The notes: a model not told the origin generated them from the letters alone. A DNA stretch of 35,466 nucleotides from Brevundimonas sp. (GCA_022712235.1 JALAGW010000292.1:1-35466); one strand, 5' to 3'. Shown: positions 18,777 to 27,748, numbered from the stretch's first letter. Program-made: numbers and translations.

Positions 18777-19538
18777 TCAGGCGCGAACGTAGCGTTCCCA
18801 CAGGTCGTCTCCGACAGGCTCGACGCCCAGACGACGGAACTTGGGGGCGTCGGCCAGCTTTGCAAGCGCCACCGACGCCACGCAGGGCCCGCCCTCCCCG
18901 CCCAGCAGGAGCGGGGCGCGGAACCATTCGATAGCGGCCACCACGCCCGCCTGCAGAAAGGACGCGGCGACACGGCCCCCGCCCTCGATCAACAACGAGG
19001 TGACGCCGCGCGCGGTCAGGGCGTCGAGGACGGCGGCGATGGCGGGACGGCCGTCGTCTGCGGCAACCGTGAGGACTTCGGCGTGACCGATGGCGCGGGG
19101 CTGGGCTGTGGTGAGGATCAGGGTGCTGCCGGATGCGACCTTGGCCGTTGCGGGGGTCCGCAGACGACTGTCGAGGACGATCCTCAACGGATTCCTTCTC
19201 CCCTCGGGGGAGAAGGTGGGCGGCGAAGCCGCTCGGATGAGGGGGACGCCGGATGCGGACTGGACGTCTGACGATGAGCGCGCTGAAACCGCCCCCTCAT
19301 CCGTCATGCTCCGCACGACACCTTCTCCCCCCAGGGGAGAAGGGAAGAGGCGCACGGTCAGTTCGGGATCGTCGGCCAGCACGGTCTCGACCCCGACCAG
19401 GATGGCGTCATGGCTCGCGCGCAGGCGGTGCCCCTGCTGACGGGCTTCGGGTCCGGTGATCCACTGGCTTTCGCCCGTGGCTGTGGCGATGCGGCCGTCG
19501 AGCGACGTGGCCAGCTTCAGGGTGACGCGCGGGCGCAT
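18777..19538 (-). CDS. ribD: RibD reductase domain (5-amino-6-(5-phosphoribosylamino)uracil reductase) without N-terminal deaminase, with in-frame repeat insertion
   Basis: 'RPRVTLKLATSLDGRIATATGESQWITGPEARQQGHRLRASHDAILVGVETVLADDPELTVR' and 'LLIEGGGRVAASFLQAGVV' are RibD_C hallmarks. The start abuts the nrdR stop, leaving no room for a deaminase domain. Confidence 0.9.
   Translation of the reverse strand: MRPRVTLKLATSLDGRIATATGESQWITGPEARQQGHRLRASHDAILVGVETVLADDPELTVRLFPSPLGGEGVVRSMTDEGAVSARSSSDVQSASGVPLIRAASPPTFSPEGRRNPLRIVLDSRLRTPATAKVASGSTLILTTAQPRAIGHAEVLTVAADDGRPAIAAVLDALTARGVTSLLIEGGGRVAASFLQAGVVAAIEWFRAPLLLGGEGGPCVASVALAKLADAPKFRRLGVEPVGDDLWERYVRA
19194..19343. repeat. 150-nt palindromic repeat element (two 52-nt inverted arms) inside ribD
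   Basis: Left arm 19194-19245 CCTTCTCCCCTCGGGGGAGAAGGTGGGCGGCGAAGCCGCTCGGATGAGGGGG; reverse complement of right arm 19292-19343 CCTTCTCCCCTGGGGGGAGAAGGTGTCGTGCGGAGCATGACGGATGAGGGGG. Confidence 0.93.
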
Positions 19539-20014
19539 CAGCGCGGGTCGTCGGGCTTGGTCTCGTCGAAGCCCTCGTCGCCGAGGAATTTGGCGAAGTC
19601 GCCCGTGTGACGGAAGTCCTTGTAAACCGAGGCGTAGCGGACATAGGCGACCTCATCGACCGACTTCAGCGCCTTCATGATGAAGTCGCCGACGATGTGC
19701 GAGGGGATCTCGGTCTCGCCCAGGCTTTCCAGCTGGCGCACGATGCGGCTGACCAGCAGCTCGACCTGATCGGGCTGGACGGGACGTTTGCGCAGGGCGA
19801 TGCCCAGCGAGCGTTCCAGCTTGTCGCGGTCGAAGGGGGTGCGGCGGCCGTTCCGTTTCAGGATGACCAGTTCGCGCAGCTGCACCCGCTCGAAGGTGGT
19901 GAAGCGCCCGTTGCACTGCGGACAGGACCGACGGCGGCGGATGGCCGCGCCGTCGTCAGACGGGCGGCTGTCCTTGACCTGGGTGTCGGCGTTTCCGCAG
20001 AAGGGGCACTTCAT
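19538..20014 (-). CDS. nrdR: Transcriptional repressor NrdR
   Basis: '[66 protein letters not shown]', Zn-ribbon plus ATP-cone. Confidence 0.98.
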   Translation of the reverse strand: MKCPFCGNADTQVKDSRPSDDGAAIRRRRSCPQCNGRFTTFERVQLRELVILKRNGRRTPFDRDKLERSLGIALRKRPVQPDQVELLVSRIVRQLESLGETEIPSHIVGDFIMKALKSVDEVAYVRYASVYKDFRHTGDFAKFLGDEGFDETKPDDPR

Positions 20015-20026
20015 ACAGTCGGCCTC

Positions 20027-21310
20027 TTAGCGATAGATGGGGAAGCGCGCGGTCAGTTCGCGCACCTGGGCGGCCACGCCCGCGACGACGGCCGGATCGG
20101 CTTCGTCGCCGCCGTTCATCGAGGAGACGACGTCGGCGATCCAGTGACCGATCTGCTTGAACTCTTCCTCGCCGAAGCCGCGCGTGGTGCCCGCCGGGGT
20201 GCCCAGACGAACGCCCGAGGTGACGGTGAAGGGCGCGGTGTCGAACGGCACGCCGTTCTTGTTGCAGGTCATCAGGGCCTTCTCGAGCTCATGCTCGGTG
20301 GCCTTGCCGGTCACGCCCTTGGGACGCAGATCGACCAGCATCAGGTGGCTGTCCGTGCCGCCCGAGACGATGGCCAGGCCGCGCTCGACCAGAACGGCGG
20401 CCAGGGCCTGGGCGTTCTTCACGACCTGCTGGGCGTAGCCCTTGAACTCGGGCTTCAGCGCTTCACCAAAGGCCACGGCCTTGGCGGCGATGACGTGCTC
20501 CAGCGGGCCGCCCTGCAGGCCGGGGAAGACGGCCGAGTTGATCTTCTTGCCCAGGTCGACGTCGTTGGACAGGATCATGCCGCCGCGCGGGCCGCGCAGG
20601 GTCTTGTGCGTCGTGGTGGTGACGACGTGGGCGTGCGGGATCGGGTCGGGATAGACGCCGCCGGCGATCAGACCGGCGTAGTGGGCCATGTCGACCATCA
20701 GATAGGCGCCGACCGAATCCGCGATCTCGCGGAAGCGCTTGAAGTCGATATGACGGCTGTAGGCCGAGGCGCCGGCCAGGATCAGCTTGGGCTTTTCCTT
20801 CTGGGCCATTTCGGCGACGTGGTCATAGTCGATCAGATGGGTGTCTTCCGACACCTTGTAGGTCACGGGGCGGAACCACTTGCCCGACTGGTTGGCGGGC
20901 GAGCCATGCGTCAGGTGACCGCCGCAGGCCAGGTCCATGCCCAGGAAGGTGTCGCCGGGCTGCAGCAGGGTGAAGAAGACGGCCTGGTTGGCCTGGGCGC
21001 CCGAGTGGGGTTGGACGTTGGCGAAGGCGGCGCCGAACAGCTCCTTGGCGCGCTCGCGGGCCAGGTCCTCGGTGACGTCCACAAACTCGCAGCCGCCATA
21101 GTAGCGACGGCCCGGATAGCCCTCGGCGTACTTGTTGGTCAGGACCGAGCCTTGCGCGTCCAGCACCGCCTGCGAGACGATGTTTTCCGAAGCGATCAGC
21201 TCGATCTGCTCCTTCTGGCGGCCAAGCTCGCCCTGGATGCCCTTGAAGATCGCCGGATCAGCGTCGGCGAGGCTCTTGGAGAAGTAGGCGTCGTGGGTGA
21301 AGGCGGTCAC
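20027..21310 (-). CDS. glyA: Serine hydroxymethyltransferase
   Basis: '[43 protein letters not shown]', '[19 protein letters not shown]'. Confidence 0.98.
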   Translation of the reverse strand: MTAFTHDAYFSKSLADADPAIFKGIQGELGRQKEQIELIASENIVSQAVLDAQGSVLTNKYAEGYPGRRYYGGCEFVDVTEDLARERAKELFGAAFANVQPHSGAQANQAVFFTLLQPGDTFLGMDLACGGHLTHGSPANQSGKWFRPVTYKVSEDTHLIDYDHVAEMAQKEKPKLILAGASAYSRHIDFKRFREIADSVGAYLMVDMAHYAGLIAGGVYPDPIPHAHVVTTTTHKTLRGPRGGMILSNDVDLGKKINSAVFPGLQGGPLEHVIAAKAVAFGEALKPEFKGYAQQVVKNAQALAAVLVERGLAIVSGGTDSHLMLVDLRPKGVTGKATEHELEKALMTCNKNGVPFDTAPFTVTSGVRLGTPAGTTRGFGEEEFKQIGHWIADVVSSMNGGDEADPAVVAGVAAQVRELTARFPIYR

Positions 21311-21487
21311 TGGCGGGCATCCCGAAGGCTGGAGCGAAAACGGCGCCCCTATCTAGGCCGCGCCGCCGAACACCACAACATCTAGTGGCCGGGTCCCCAT
21401 AACCCGCTCCAGCATATCAATGTTACAATTTTAGTGCGTCAAATAACGTCAAGCTTTAAGGTGCCCGCCAAATCAGGGGGAACCACC

Positions 21488-22237
21488 ATGAAGCAGTTGA
21501 TCGGATACGCCGTTGCGGCGTTGGGCCTTATCGCGACCCAGGCGGCTGCGGCCCCGGTCACCTATTACGTACAGAGCGAGCCCTATACCGCGATCACCAA
21601 CGCCACGGCCTGCCCGGTCGGGGTGTGCAAGGCCTATGGCGCGGGCCAGCGGCTGAGCGGGACGATCACCTTCTTCGGTCCGCTGGACCCCGACCTTGAC
21701 GTTGTGACGGACGACGTCGGCCATATGATCGACGATTTCCAGCTCAGCGACGGCCAGAACACCTACACCCTGCTGAACGCCGGCGTTCCTGACCCGAACA
21801 TGGTCATCAACTTCGCCAATGTCAGCACCGACGCCAGCGGCGTCATCACGGCCTTCGAGTTCAAGTTCGACCGGACGAACGGCGCGCCTTACAGCGTTTC
21901 GGTGATGCCGTCGAACGACCTCCAGACGCGCGTATCGACGATCTATTTCACCTCGATCCACCCTGCGGTTTCGGTCGACAACAACGCCCGATGCACGGCC
22001 CGTGGAACCGTCAGCAATGCGCCCACCAACTCGCCGGGCGCCGGCTGCATTCAGACGACCGTCATCCCGGCCGAGGGCGCTTCTCAAGCTCAAGCCGGCA
22101 CAGTCACCATGTCGCTCACCCCGCCCGCGCCGCCCGCGCCGGTGCCGACCCTGTCGGAATGGGCGATGATCCTGCTGGGCGCGCTGCTGGCTGGCGGGGC
22201 GGCGCTGCACCTGCAACGGCGTCGCCAGACGGCCTGA
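21488..22237 (+). CDS. Exported protein with IPTL-CTERM-like sorting signal
   Basis: Signal peptide MKQLIGYAVAALGLIATQAAAA; C-terminus 'VPTLSEWAMILLGALLAGGAALHLQRRRQTA' (motif, TM helix, Arg cluster). Confidence 0.8.
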   Translation: MKQLIGYAVAALGLIATQAAAAPVTYYVQSEPYTAITNATACPVGVCKAYGAGQRLSGTITFFGPLDPDLDVVTDDVGHMIDDFQLSDGQNTYTLLNAGVPDPNMVINFANVSTDASGVITAFEFKFDRTNGAPYSVSVMPSNDLQTRVSTIYFTSIHPAVSVDNNARCTARGTVSNAPTNSPGAGCIQTTVIPAEGASQAQAGTVTMSLTPPAPPAPVPTLSEWAMILLGALLAGGAALHLQRRRQTA

Positions 22238-22247
22238 CGCCAAAGGG

Positions 22248-22433
22248 TCAGCGACGGGTCGCCAGGGCGCGTTTCAGCTTGGCGATGGCGACCCGTTCGA
22301 CGGCGCGTGGCTCCAGAGCCGGGCCCATGGCGGAGACCTCGACGCCCGTGGCCGTGTGGACGGCCGAGCATTTCACATAGGTCCCGTTGCGGACGAACTC
22401 GACGATGACTTCGCCCAGTTCGGCGTCCTGCAT
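22248..22433 (-). CDS. Small conserved protein (DUF6898-like)
   Basis: [61 protein letters not shown]; abuts the hemA stop. Confidence 0.6.
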   Translation of the reverse strand: MQDAELGEVIVEFVRNGTYVKCSAVHTATGVEVSAMGPALEPRAVERVAIAKLKRALATRR

Positions 22434-23659
22434 CAGGCGGCGACCGGACGACGCGCCACGTTGCAGTGCGAGAACAGCCTGTCCATCGCGTCGACCAGCT
22501 TGTCGATCATGCCGTCGTCATGGTTCGGCGACGGGGTGAAGCGCAGGCGCTCGGTCCCCTTGGGCACGGTCGGATAGTTGATCGGCTGGACGTAGATGCC
22601 GAAATCTTCCAGCAGCATGTCCGAGATCAGCTTGCAGTGAACCGGGTTGCCGACGTGGACCGGGACGATGTGGCTGACGCTGGGCAGGACCGGGATGCCG
22701 GCCTCGAGCAGGCGGCGCTTCAGGGTCTCGGCGCGCTCCTGATGGGCGACGCGCAGTTCCGGGTGGGCCTTAAGGTGGCGCACCGAGGCCAGGGCGCCGG
22801 CGGTCAGGGCGGGCGGCAGGCTGGTGGTGAAGATGAAGCCCGAGGCCCAGCTGCGCACCGCGTCCACGATCACCGCGTCGGCGGCGATGTAGCCGCCCAT
22901 GACGCCGATGGCCTTACCCAGGGTGCATTCGATGATGTCGATGCCGTCCAGAACGCCGTCGCGTTCGGCCACGCCCGCGCCGGTTTCGCCGTAGAGGCCG
23001 ACCGCGTGGACTTCGTCCAGATAGGTCATGGCGCCATACTTCCTGGCCAGGGCGATGGTGCCGGCGATGTCGGCGATGTCGCCGTCCATCGAATAGACGC
23101 TCTCGAAGGCGATCAGCTTGGGCGCGCCCAGCGGCGCGGCGGCCAGCAGTTCCTCGAGGTGCTCAAGGTCGTTGTGGCGGAAGATGTGGCGCGGACCGCC
23201 GCCGTGGCGGATGCCCTCGATCATCGAGGCGTGGTTCAGGGCGTCGGAGAAGATGATCAGGCCCGGCAGAATCTTCTGCAGGGTCGACAGCGTCGCCTCA
23301 TTGGCCACATAGCCCGAGGTGAACAGCAGGGCCGCTTCCTTCTGGTGCCAGCTGGCCAGCTCGGCTTCCAGATCGACCGCCGAACGGGTGGTGCCGGAGA
23401 TGTTGCGCGTGCCGCCGGCGCCCGCGCCCACGGCCTCGATCTCGGCCGTCATGGCCTCGACCACGACCGGATGCTGGCCCATGCCCAGATAGTCATTGGA
23501 GCACCAGACCACGACGTCCTGTTCGGAGCCGTCCTCGCGGCGGCGCACCGCCTGCGGGAACTGACCGCGCACGCGCTTCAGATCGGCGAAGACGCGATAG
23601 CGACCCTCGCTGCGGACCTGCTCGACCGAGTTTTGAAAGGCGGACTTATAGTCGAACAA
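22433..23659 (-). CDS. hemA: 5-aminolevulinate synthase (TTG start at 23659 favoured; ORF extends to 23725)
   Basis: '[28 protein letters not shown]', '[15 protein letters not shown]', '[24 protein letters not shown]', '[13 protein letters not shown]'. Confidence 0.97.
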   Translation of the reverse strand: MFDYKSAFQNSVEQVRSEGRYRVFADLKRVRGQFPQAVRRREDGSEQDVVVWCSNDYLGMGQHPVVVEAMTAEIEAVGAGAGGTRNISGTTRSAVDLEAELASWHQKEAALLFTSGYVANEATLSTLQKILPGLIIFSDALNHASMIEGIRHGGGPRHIFRHNDLEHLEELLAAAPLGAPKLIAFESVYSMDGDIADIAGTIALARKYGAMTYLDEVHAVGLYGETGAGVAERDGVLDGIDIIECTLGKAIGVMGGYIAADAVIVDAVRSWASGFIFTTSLPPALTAGALASVRHLKAHPELRVAHQERAETLKRRLLEAGIPVLPSVSHIVPVHVGNPVHCKLISDMLLEDFGIYVQPINYPTVPKGTERLRFTPSPNHDDGMIDKLVDAMDRLFSHCNVARRPVAA

Positions 23660-23760
23660 GACGGCAGTTCTTTCGCTTATACAGCTTTCCCCGCCTAATT
23701 GCGCTCGCCGCCCGGCGTTGTCCATGTTCTGGGCCGGACAAAACGTCTCAACCCCTTAAT

Positions 23761-23775
23761 TGATAACGGTTCTCA
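23761..23775. promoter_or_regulatory. Candidate Fur-like 7-1-7 operator upstream of hemA
   Basis: TGATAAC-G-GTTCTCA; reverse complement of the right half is TGAGAAC (6/7 match to left half); about 100 nt upstream of hemA. Confidence 0.5.
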
Positions 23776-23784
23776 TTTTAGTTG

Positions 23785-23883
23785 GCCCGCGGTCGTCGGC
23801 CCTGCGGGACCTCCCGACCCGACGCGGGCCGCGTGGTCGCCCGCGGTCGTCGGCCCTGCGGGACCTCCCGACCCGACGCGGGC
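23785..23883. repeat. Tandem pair of perfect 45-bp repeats with 9-nt spacer (period 54)
   Basis: GCCCGCGGTCGTCGGCCCTGCGGGACCTCCCGACCCGACGCGGGC at 23785-23829 and 23839-23883; each unit has GCCCGCG...CGCGGGC ends. Confidence 0.95.
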
Positions 23884-23894
23884 TGTTTGTCGCC

Positions 23895-24009
23895 GTCATC
23901 CCGGGGCGGCGTAGCCGAACCCGGGACCCAGGCGGTGGATGACAGGCAACGTCACGCCAAGACTGAGCGCCTGGATCCCGGCTCTCCGCTTCGCTTCGGC
24001 CGGGATGAC
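23895..24009. repeat. REP/BIME-like inverted repeat element
   Basis: Arm 23895-23931 GTCATCCCGG...CCCGGGACCCAG; arm 23971-24009 CTGGATCCCGG...CCGGGATGAC, inverted, each also internally palindromic. Confidence 0.85.
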
Positions 24010-24050
24010 TGCAGTGCAAGAGCCAGGAGCGCCTTTCCCGGCTCGGCCCA

Positions 24051-25247
24051 TCAGTCCGCCGCCCGCGCCAGCGCCGCCAAGGGGACCCGCGTCACCTGCA
24101 CGTCCTCCTTGTTGGTCGCGTAGCCGATATAGAGGGCGCCGTTCCAGACGATGCTCTTGGGGTAGTGATAGCCGGGACGCTTGTACTGGCCTTCGTAGCG
24201 CAGGGGCTGAAGTTCCCCTGCCCCGCGCAGGAGGAAGCTGCGGTCGAAGACGCGTCCGTCGTCGCTCAGGGTCACGGCCAGCGGCATCCGGGGACGGTCC
24301 GAATTGGGCGCATTGACCAGATAGGCGGTCCCGGCGGGCAGGTTGCCGGCGCTCTGCTTGGCGCGCGCGTCGGGCATATCGGTCAGGACCGGCGTGGTCC
24401 AGCTGACGCCCCGGTCGCAGCTTTCGGACGCCAGTTGGCGGAAGCTCAACTCCTCGTCGCGGAAGACCATGACGGCGCAGTCGCCGCGCTGGAACAGGCT
24501 GGGCTCGATCTCGCGGCTGAGGCGCTTTTCGTGCTCGGCCGCCGCACCGCTGGCGTCGCGCGGCAGGTTCTGCATCCGACCGGGCGTCCAGCCCGTCAGC
24601 CCCAGCGGGTCATCGGTGTAGAAGGGGCCGGCGATCATGCCGGGGCGCATGTGGAAGCCCGTCATCAGCCGACCGCCGATCATATGCGGGTCCTGTTCGA
24701 TGACGCCCTCGACCGGGCGACCATCAGCGCCCATGACGCGGCGCGGTTCGCTCCAGGTCTCGCCGTCGCGACTCAGGCGGTATTCGGCATAGCCGCCCGC
24801 GCCCGACTGAAAGCCGTCGGGCCAGACGTTGACGTAGGCCACCAGGGTCTCGCCGTCCGTCCACCAGCCCCCGCTGGAGCGCATCAGCCCGCCCTCGCCC
24901 GCATGGGCCAGGGCGACGGGGGCGCGCCAGGTCTCGCCGTCGTCGCTGACGCTGTAAGCGACCCAGGTGTCGGGCGCGTCCTCGTCACGGGCCGAGCTCT
25001 GCCACTGGGCGTAGAGCCGCCCCTTGAAGGGCATGAGCACCACGCCGTTGCTGAACCGGTCGGTCGCCTCACCCGGCGCAAAGACGGTGAAGGTCTGCGT
25101 GCCCGACGCGGGCTTCAGCCCCAGATCGGGCGCCCCCGCCTGAAACAGGCCGGGCGCCGCGCGATAGGGCGGATCGGCCGGCGCGGCGGCGATCAGGCCG
25201 ATCGCCGCCAGACCGACCAGTAAGGACAGCCCCCCCGGCCCCCTCAC
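24051..25247 (-). CDS. Secreted sialidase-superfamily (BNR/Asp-box) protein
   Basis: Signal-like N-terminus 'LLVGLAAIGLIAAAPA'; Asp-box-like 'SVSDDGETW', 'RLSRDGETW', 'SCDRGVSW'. GTGA overlap with mmsB. Confidence 0.75.
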   Translation of the reverse strand: MRGPGGLSLLVGLAAIGLIAAAPADPPYRAAPGLFQAGAPDLGLKPASGTQTFTVFAPGEATDRFSNGVVLMPFKGRLYAQWQSSARDEDAPDTWVAYSVSDDGETWRAPVALAHAGEGGLMRSSGGWWTDGETLVAYVNVWPDGFQSGAGGYAEYRLSRDGETWSEPRRVMGADGRPVEGVIEQDPHMIGGRLMTGFHMRPGMIAGPFYTDDPLGLTGWTPGRMQNLPRDASGAAAEHEKRLSREIEPSLFQRGDCAVMVFRDEELSFRQLASESCDRGVSWTTPVLTDMPDARAKQSAGNLPAGTAYLVNAPNSDRPRMPLAVTLSDDGRVFDRSFLLRGAGELQPLRYEGQYKRPGYHYPKSIVWNGALYIGYATNKEDVQVTRVPLAALARAAD

Positions 25248-26143
25248 TGCGCCAGGGTGTCCAGCCGCCCGCGCAGCATCTGGACCATGGCGGAGAAGTC
25301 CTTGCCGCCGTAGCCGAGGCCGTTGAACAGGGCGTAGAGGGCCTCCGCCTGTGCGCCCAGCGGGGTCGTGGCGCCGGCCTTGGCGGCGGCGTCCTGGGCC
25401 AGCTTCAGATCCTTCAGCATCATGGCCGTGGCGAAACCGCCTTCATACTCGCGGTTCGAGGGGGCGGTCGGGACCGGACCGGCCCAGGGGTAGTAGTTGC
25501 TGACGCTCCAGCACTGGCCCGAGGACTTGGAGGCGATCTCGAAGAAACGTTCCGGCTCCAGACCCAGCTTCTCGGCCAGGGCGATGGCCTCGCAGGTGCC
25601 GACCATGGAGATGCCCAGCAGCATGTTGTTGCAGATCTTGGCCGCCTGACCCGCGCCGTGGTCGCCGGCGCGGATGGTGATGCGGCTCATCGGGTCGAGC
25701 GCCGGTTCGACGCGGGCGAAGTCGGCCTCGTCGCAGCCGACCATGAAGGCCAGGGTGCCGGCGTCGGCGGCGGCGGTGCCGCCCGAGACGGGAGCGTCGG
25801 CGAAGGCGTAGCCCGCCTCCCGAGCCAGACCGGCGACCTTGCGGGCCGTCTCCACGTCGATGGTCGAGCAGTCCAGCAACAGGGCGCTGGTGGGGGCGGC
25901 GCCGATGATCTGTTCGGAATAGACGCTGAGGACGTGGGGCCCGGCGGGTAGCATGGTGATGACCACCTCGGCGTCCTTCACGGCCTCGGCGACCGAGGCG
26001 ACCGTGCGGCACCCGGCCTCAGCGGCGCGTTCCAGGGCGGCGGGCGACAGGTCGAAGGCGGCGACGTCATGCCCGGCCTTGGCCTGATTGGCGGCCATGC
26101 CGCCGCCCATGTTGCCGAGACCGATGAAGGCGATGCGAGTCAT
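25244..26143 (-). CDS. mmsB: 3-hydroxyisobutyrate dehydrogenase
   Basis: 'IAFIGLGNMGGGMAANQAKAGHDVAAFDLS', 'FADAPVSGGTAAADAGTLAFMVGC', 'GAGQAAKICNNMLLGISMVGTCEAIALAEKLG'. Confidence 0.95.
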   Translation of the reverse strand: MTRIAFIGLGNMGGGMAANQAKAGHDVAAFDLSPAALERAAEAGCRTVASVAEAVKDAEVVITMLPAGPHVLSVYSEQIIGAAPTSALLLDCSTIDVETARKVAGLAREAGYAFADAPVSGGTAAADAGTLAFMVGCDEADFARVEPALDPMSRITIRAGDHGAGQAAKICNNMLLGISMVGTCEAIALAEKLGLEPERFFEIASKSSGQCWSVSNYYPWAGPVPTAPSNREYEGGFATAMMLKDLKLAQDAAAKAGATTPLGAQAEALYALFNGLGYGGKDFSAMVQMLRGRLDTLAQ

Positions 26144-26226
26144 CTGAGGCGTTTCCCTTATGGATTTTGAGGCAGGGTTAGCCCCTCCCCGGCCGCTTCG
26201 CCAGTCACCTGTTCGACAGTTTCGGC

Positions 26227-26976
26227 TCAGGCGGGTTTTCTGAACCGCAGCATGAACTGGCTGGTCTTGCCGCGAATGGACGGGTCGAAGACATTGGCCG
26301 TGCGCGAGTCGTCGGGGCGGGCCAGCAGGTCGCTGGAGCCGTCCAGAACAAAGCCCGCCGCCTCGACCTCGCGCTGGACCTGATCCACCTCGATGCGGTG
26401 CAGGCTGTCAGGCGCATCCGGCCCGGCGCCCGCCGCCGCATCATGGTCGATGACGACATAGAGGCCGCCGGGCTTCAGGGCCTTGAAGGCTGCGGCGTTG
26501 ACCTTGGCCGCCGTGTCCGTGGCGAAGGGCTTGAGGTGAAGGTCGTGATAGTTCTGGGCGGTGAAGATCAGGTCGAGACCCTCGGGCCATTCCGGCGCGC
26601 CGATGGGCGAGCGGACGCCGTCCACATTATCCAGGGCGTCAGCGGCGGCCAGGGCCTCGCCGTAGCTGGCCTGGAAGCCGATGAACTCGGCCGGTTGCCA
26701 GGCCGTGACGTGACCGTCAGGCCCGACAGCGGCGGAGAACAGGCGAGTGAAATAGCCCCCGCCGATGATCATGTCGCCGATCTTCTGACCCGGCTTCACC
26801 TCGGCGAAGGCCAGGGTCTCGGCGGCGTGTCGAGCCGTGTCGCGCGCCCGGTCCTCGGTCGTGCGGACGGGGCTGGCCAGGGCGGATTCATAGGCGGCGG
26901 GCGCCGTCTGGGCCGAGACGACCGGCGCGGTCGCCGCCAGAGCGGCGGCGATGAGGACAGAAAGGAAGGGACGCAC
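26227..26976 (-). CDS. Exported class I methyltransferase-fold protein (COG4798-like), paralog 1
   Basis: GTG start after AGGAGGAG; signal peptide MRPFLSVLIAAALAATAPVVSA; 'LAFAEVKPGQKIGDMIIGGGYFTRLFS', 'NYHDLHLKPF', 'LKPGGLYVVIDHDA'. Confidence 0.85.
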   Translation of the reverse strand: MRPFLSVLIAAALAATAPVVSAQTAPAAYESALASPVRTTEDRARDTARHAAETLAFAEVKPGQKIGDMIIGGGYFTRLFSAAVGPDGHVTAWQPAEFIGFQASYGEALAAADALDNVDGVRSPIGAPEWPEGLDLIFTAQNYHDLHLKPFATDTAAKVNAAAFKALKPGGLYVVIDHDAAAGAGPDAPDSLHRIEVDQVQREVEAAGFVLDGSSDLLARPDDSRTANVFDPSIRGKTSQFMLRFRKPA

Positions 26977-27004
26977 GGCAACTCCTCCTGTAATTTCAGC
27001 CGGT

Positions 27005-27748
27005 TCAGCCCGGCTTGCGGAAGCGATAGACGAACTGGTCGGTCTTGCCGCGAATGGCCTCGTCAAAGACGTTCAAGCTGTGGTCGTCGGCGGGATTGGC
27101 GACGGCCGAGGTCTCGCCGTCGAAGACGAAGCCGGCGGTCTCGACCTCGCGGCGCAACTGGGCGCCTTCGATGCGGTGCAGGGTCTCCACCGCCGTGTTG
27201 CCGGCGCCGGGGGCGGCCTGGTGGTCGATGACCACGAACAGGCCGCCGGGCTTCAGCGCCTTGAAGATGTCGGCGTTCATTTTCGTCACATCCACGCCGA
27301 ACCGGGGGATGTGGAAGTCGTGGTATTCCTGGCTCATGAAGACCAGATCCAGCGGCTGATCGAAGGTCATGGCGTCCAGGTCGCCGTTGACGCGGCTGAC
27401 ATTGGGATAGGCGGCGACCAGGGCGTCGGCGCGCGGGTTTTCACGCTCGGCGGTCTTGTTCGGCACGAAGGCGTAAACGTGGCCGCCCTCGCCCACGACG
27501 CGGGCGAACAGACGCGTGAAATAACCGGCGCCGGGGCGGATGTCGGCGATCTTCTGACCCGGCCGCACCTGGGCGAAGGCCAGCATCTCGGCCGGATGGC
27601 GCAGAGGGTCGCGCGCGACCTCGTCGGCGGGGCGCAGGGTGTCGGCGACGGCGCTCTGATAGGCGGCGGACGGTGCGGTCTGGGCCAGAACCGGCGATGC
27701 GGCGGCGACCAGGGCCGACAGGGCGGCGGCGAGCAGACGGGACTTCAT
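27005..27748 (-). CDS. Exported class I methyltransferase-fold protein (COG4798-like), paralog 2
   Basis: ATG 27748 after GGAGG; signal peptide MKSRLLAAALSALVAAASPVLA; 'LAFAQVRPGQKIADIRPGAGYFTRLFA', 'EYHDFHIPRF', 'LKPGGLFVVIDHQA'. Confidence 0.88.
   Translation of the reverse strand: MKSRLLAAALSALVAAASPVLAQTAPSAAYQSAVADTLRPADEVARDPLRHPAEMLAFAQVRPGQKIADIRPGAGYFTRLFARVVGEGGHVYAFVPNKTAERENPRADALVAAYPNVSRVNGDLDAMTFDQPLDLVFMSQEYHDFHIPRFGVDVTKMNADIFKALKPGGLFVVIDHQAAPGAGNTAVETLHRIEGAQLRREVETAGFVFDGETSAVANPADDHSLNVFDEAIRGKTDQFVYRFRKPG

Noticed and set aside
19607-21385. 592-aa plus-strand ORF
   Set aside because: Antisense of nrdR and glyA, no recognisable domains.
23785-23883. Possible CRISPR
   Set aside because: Only two repeat units and a 9-nt spacer; palindromic unit of 45 nt; no cas genes.
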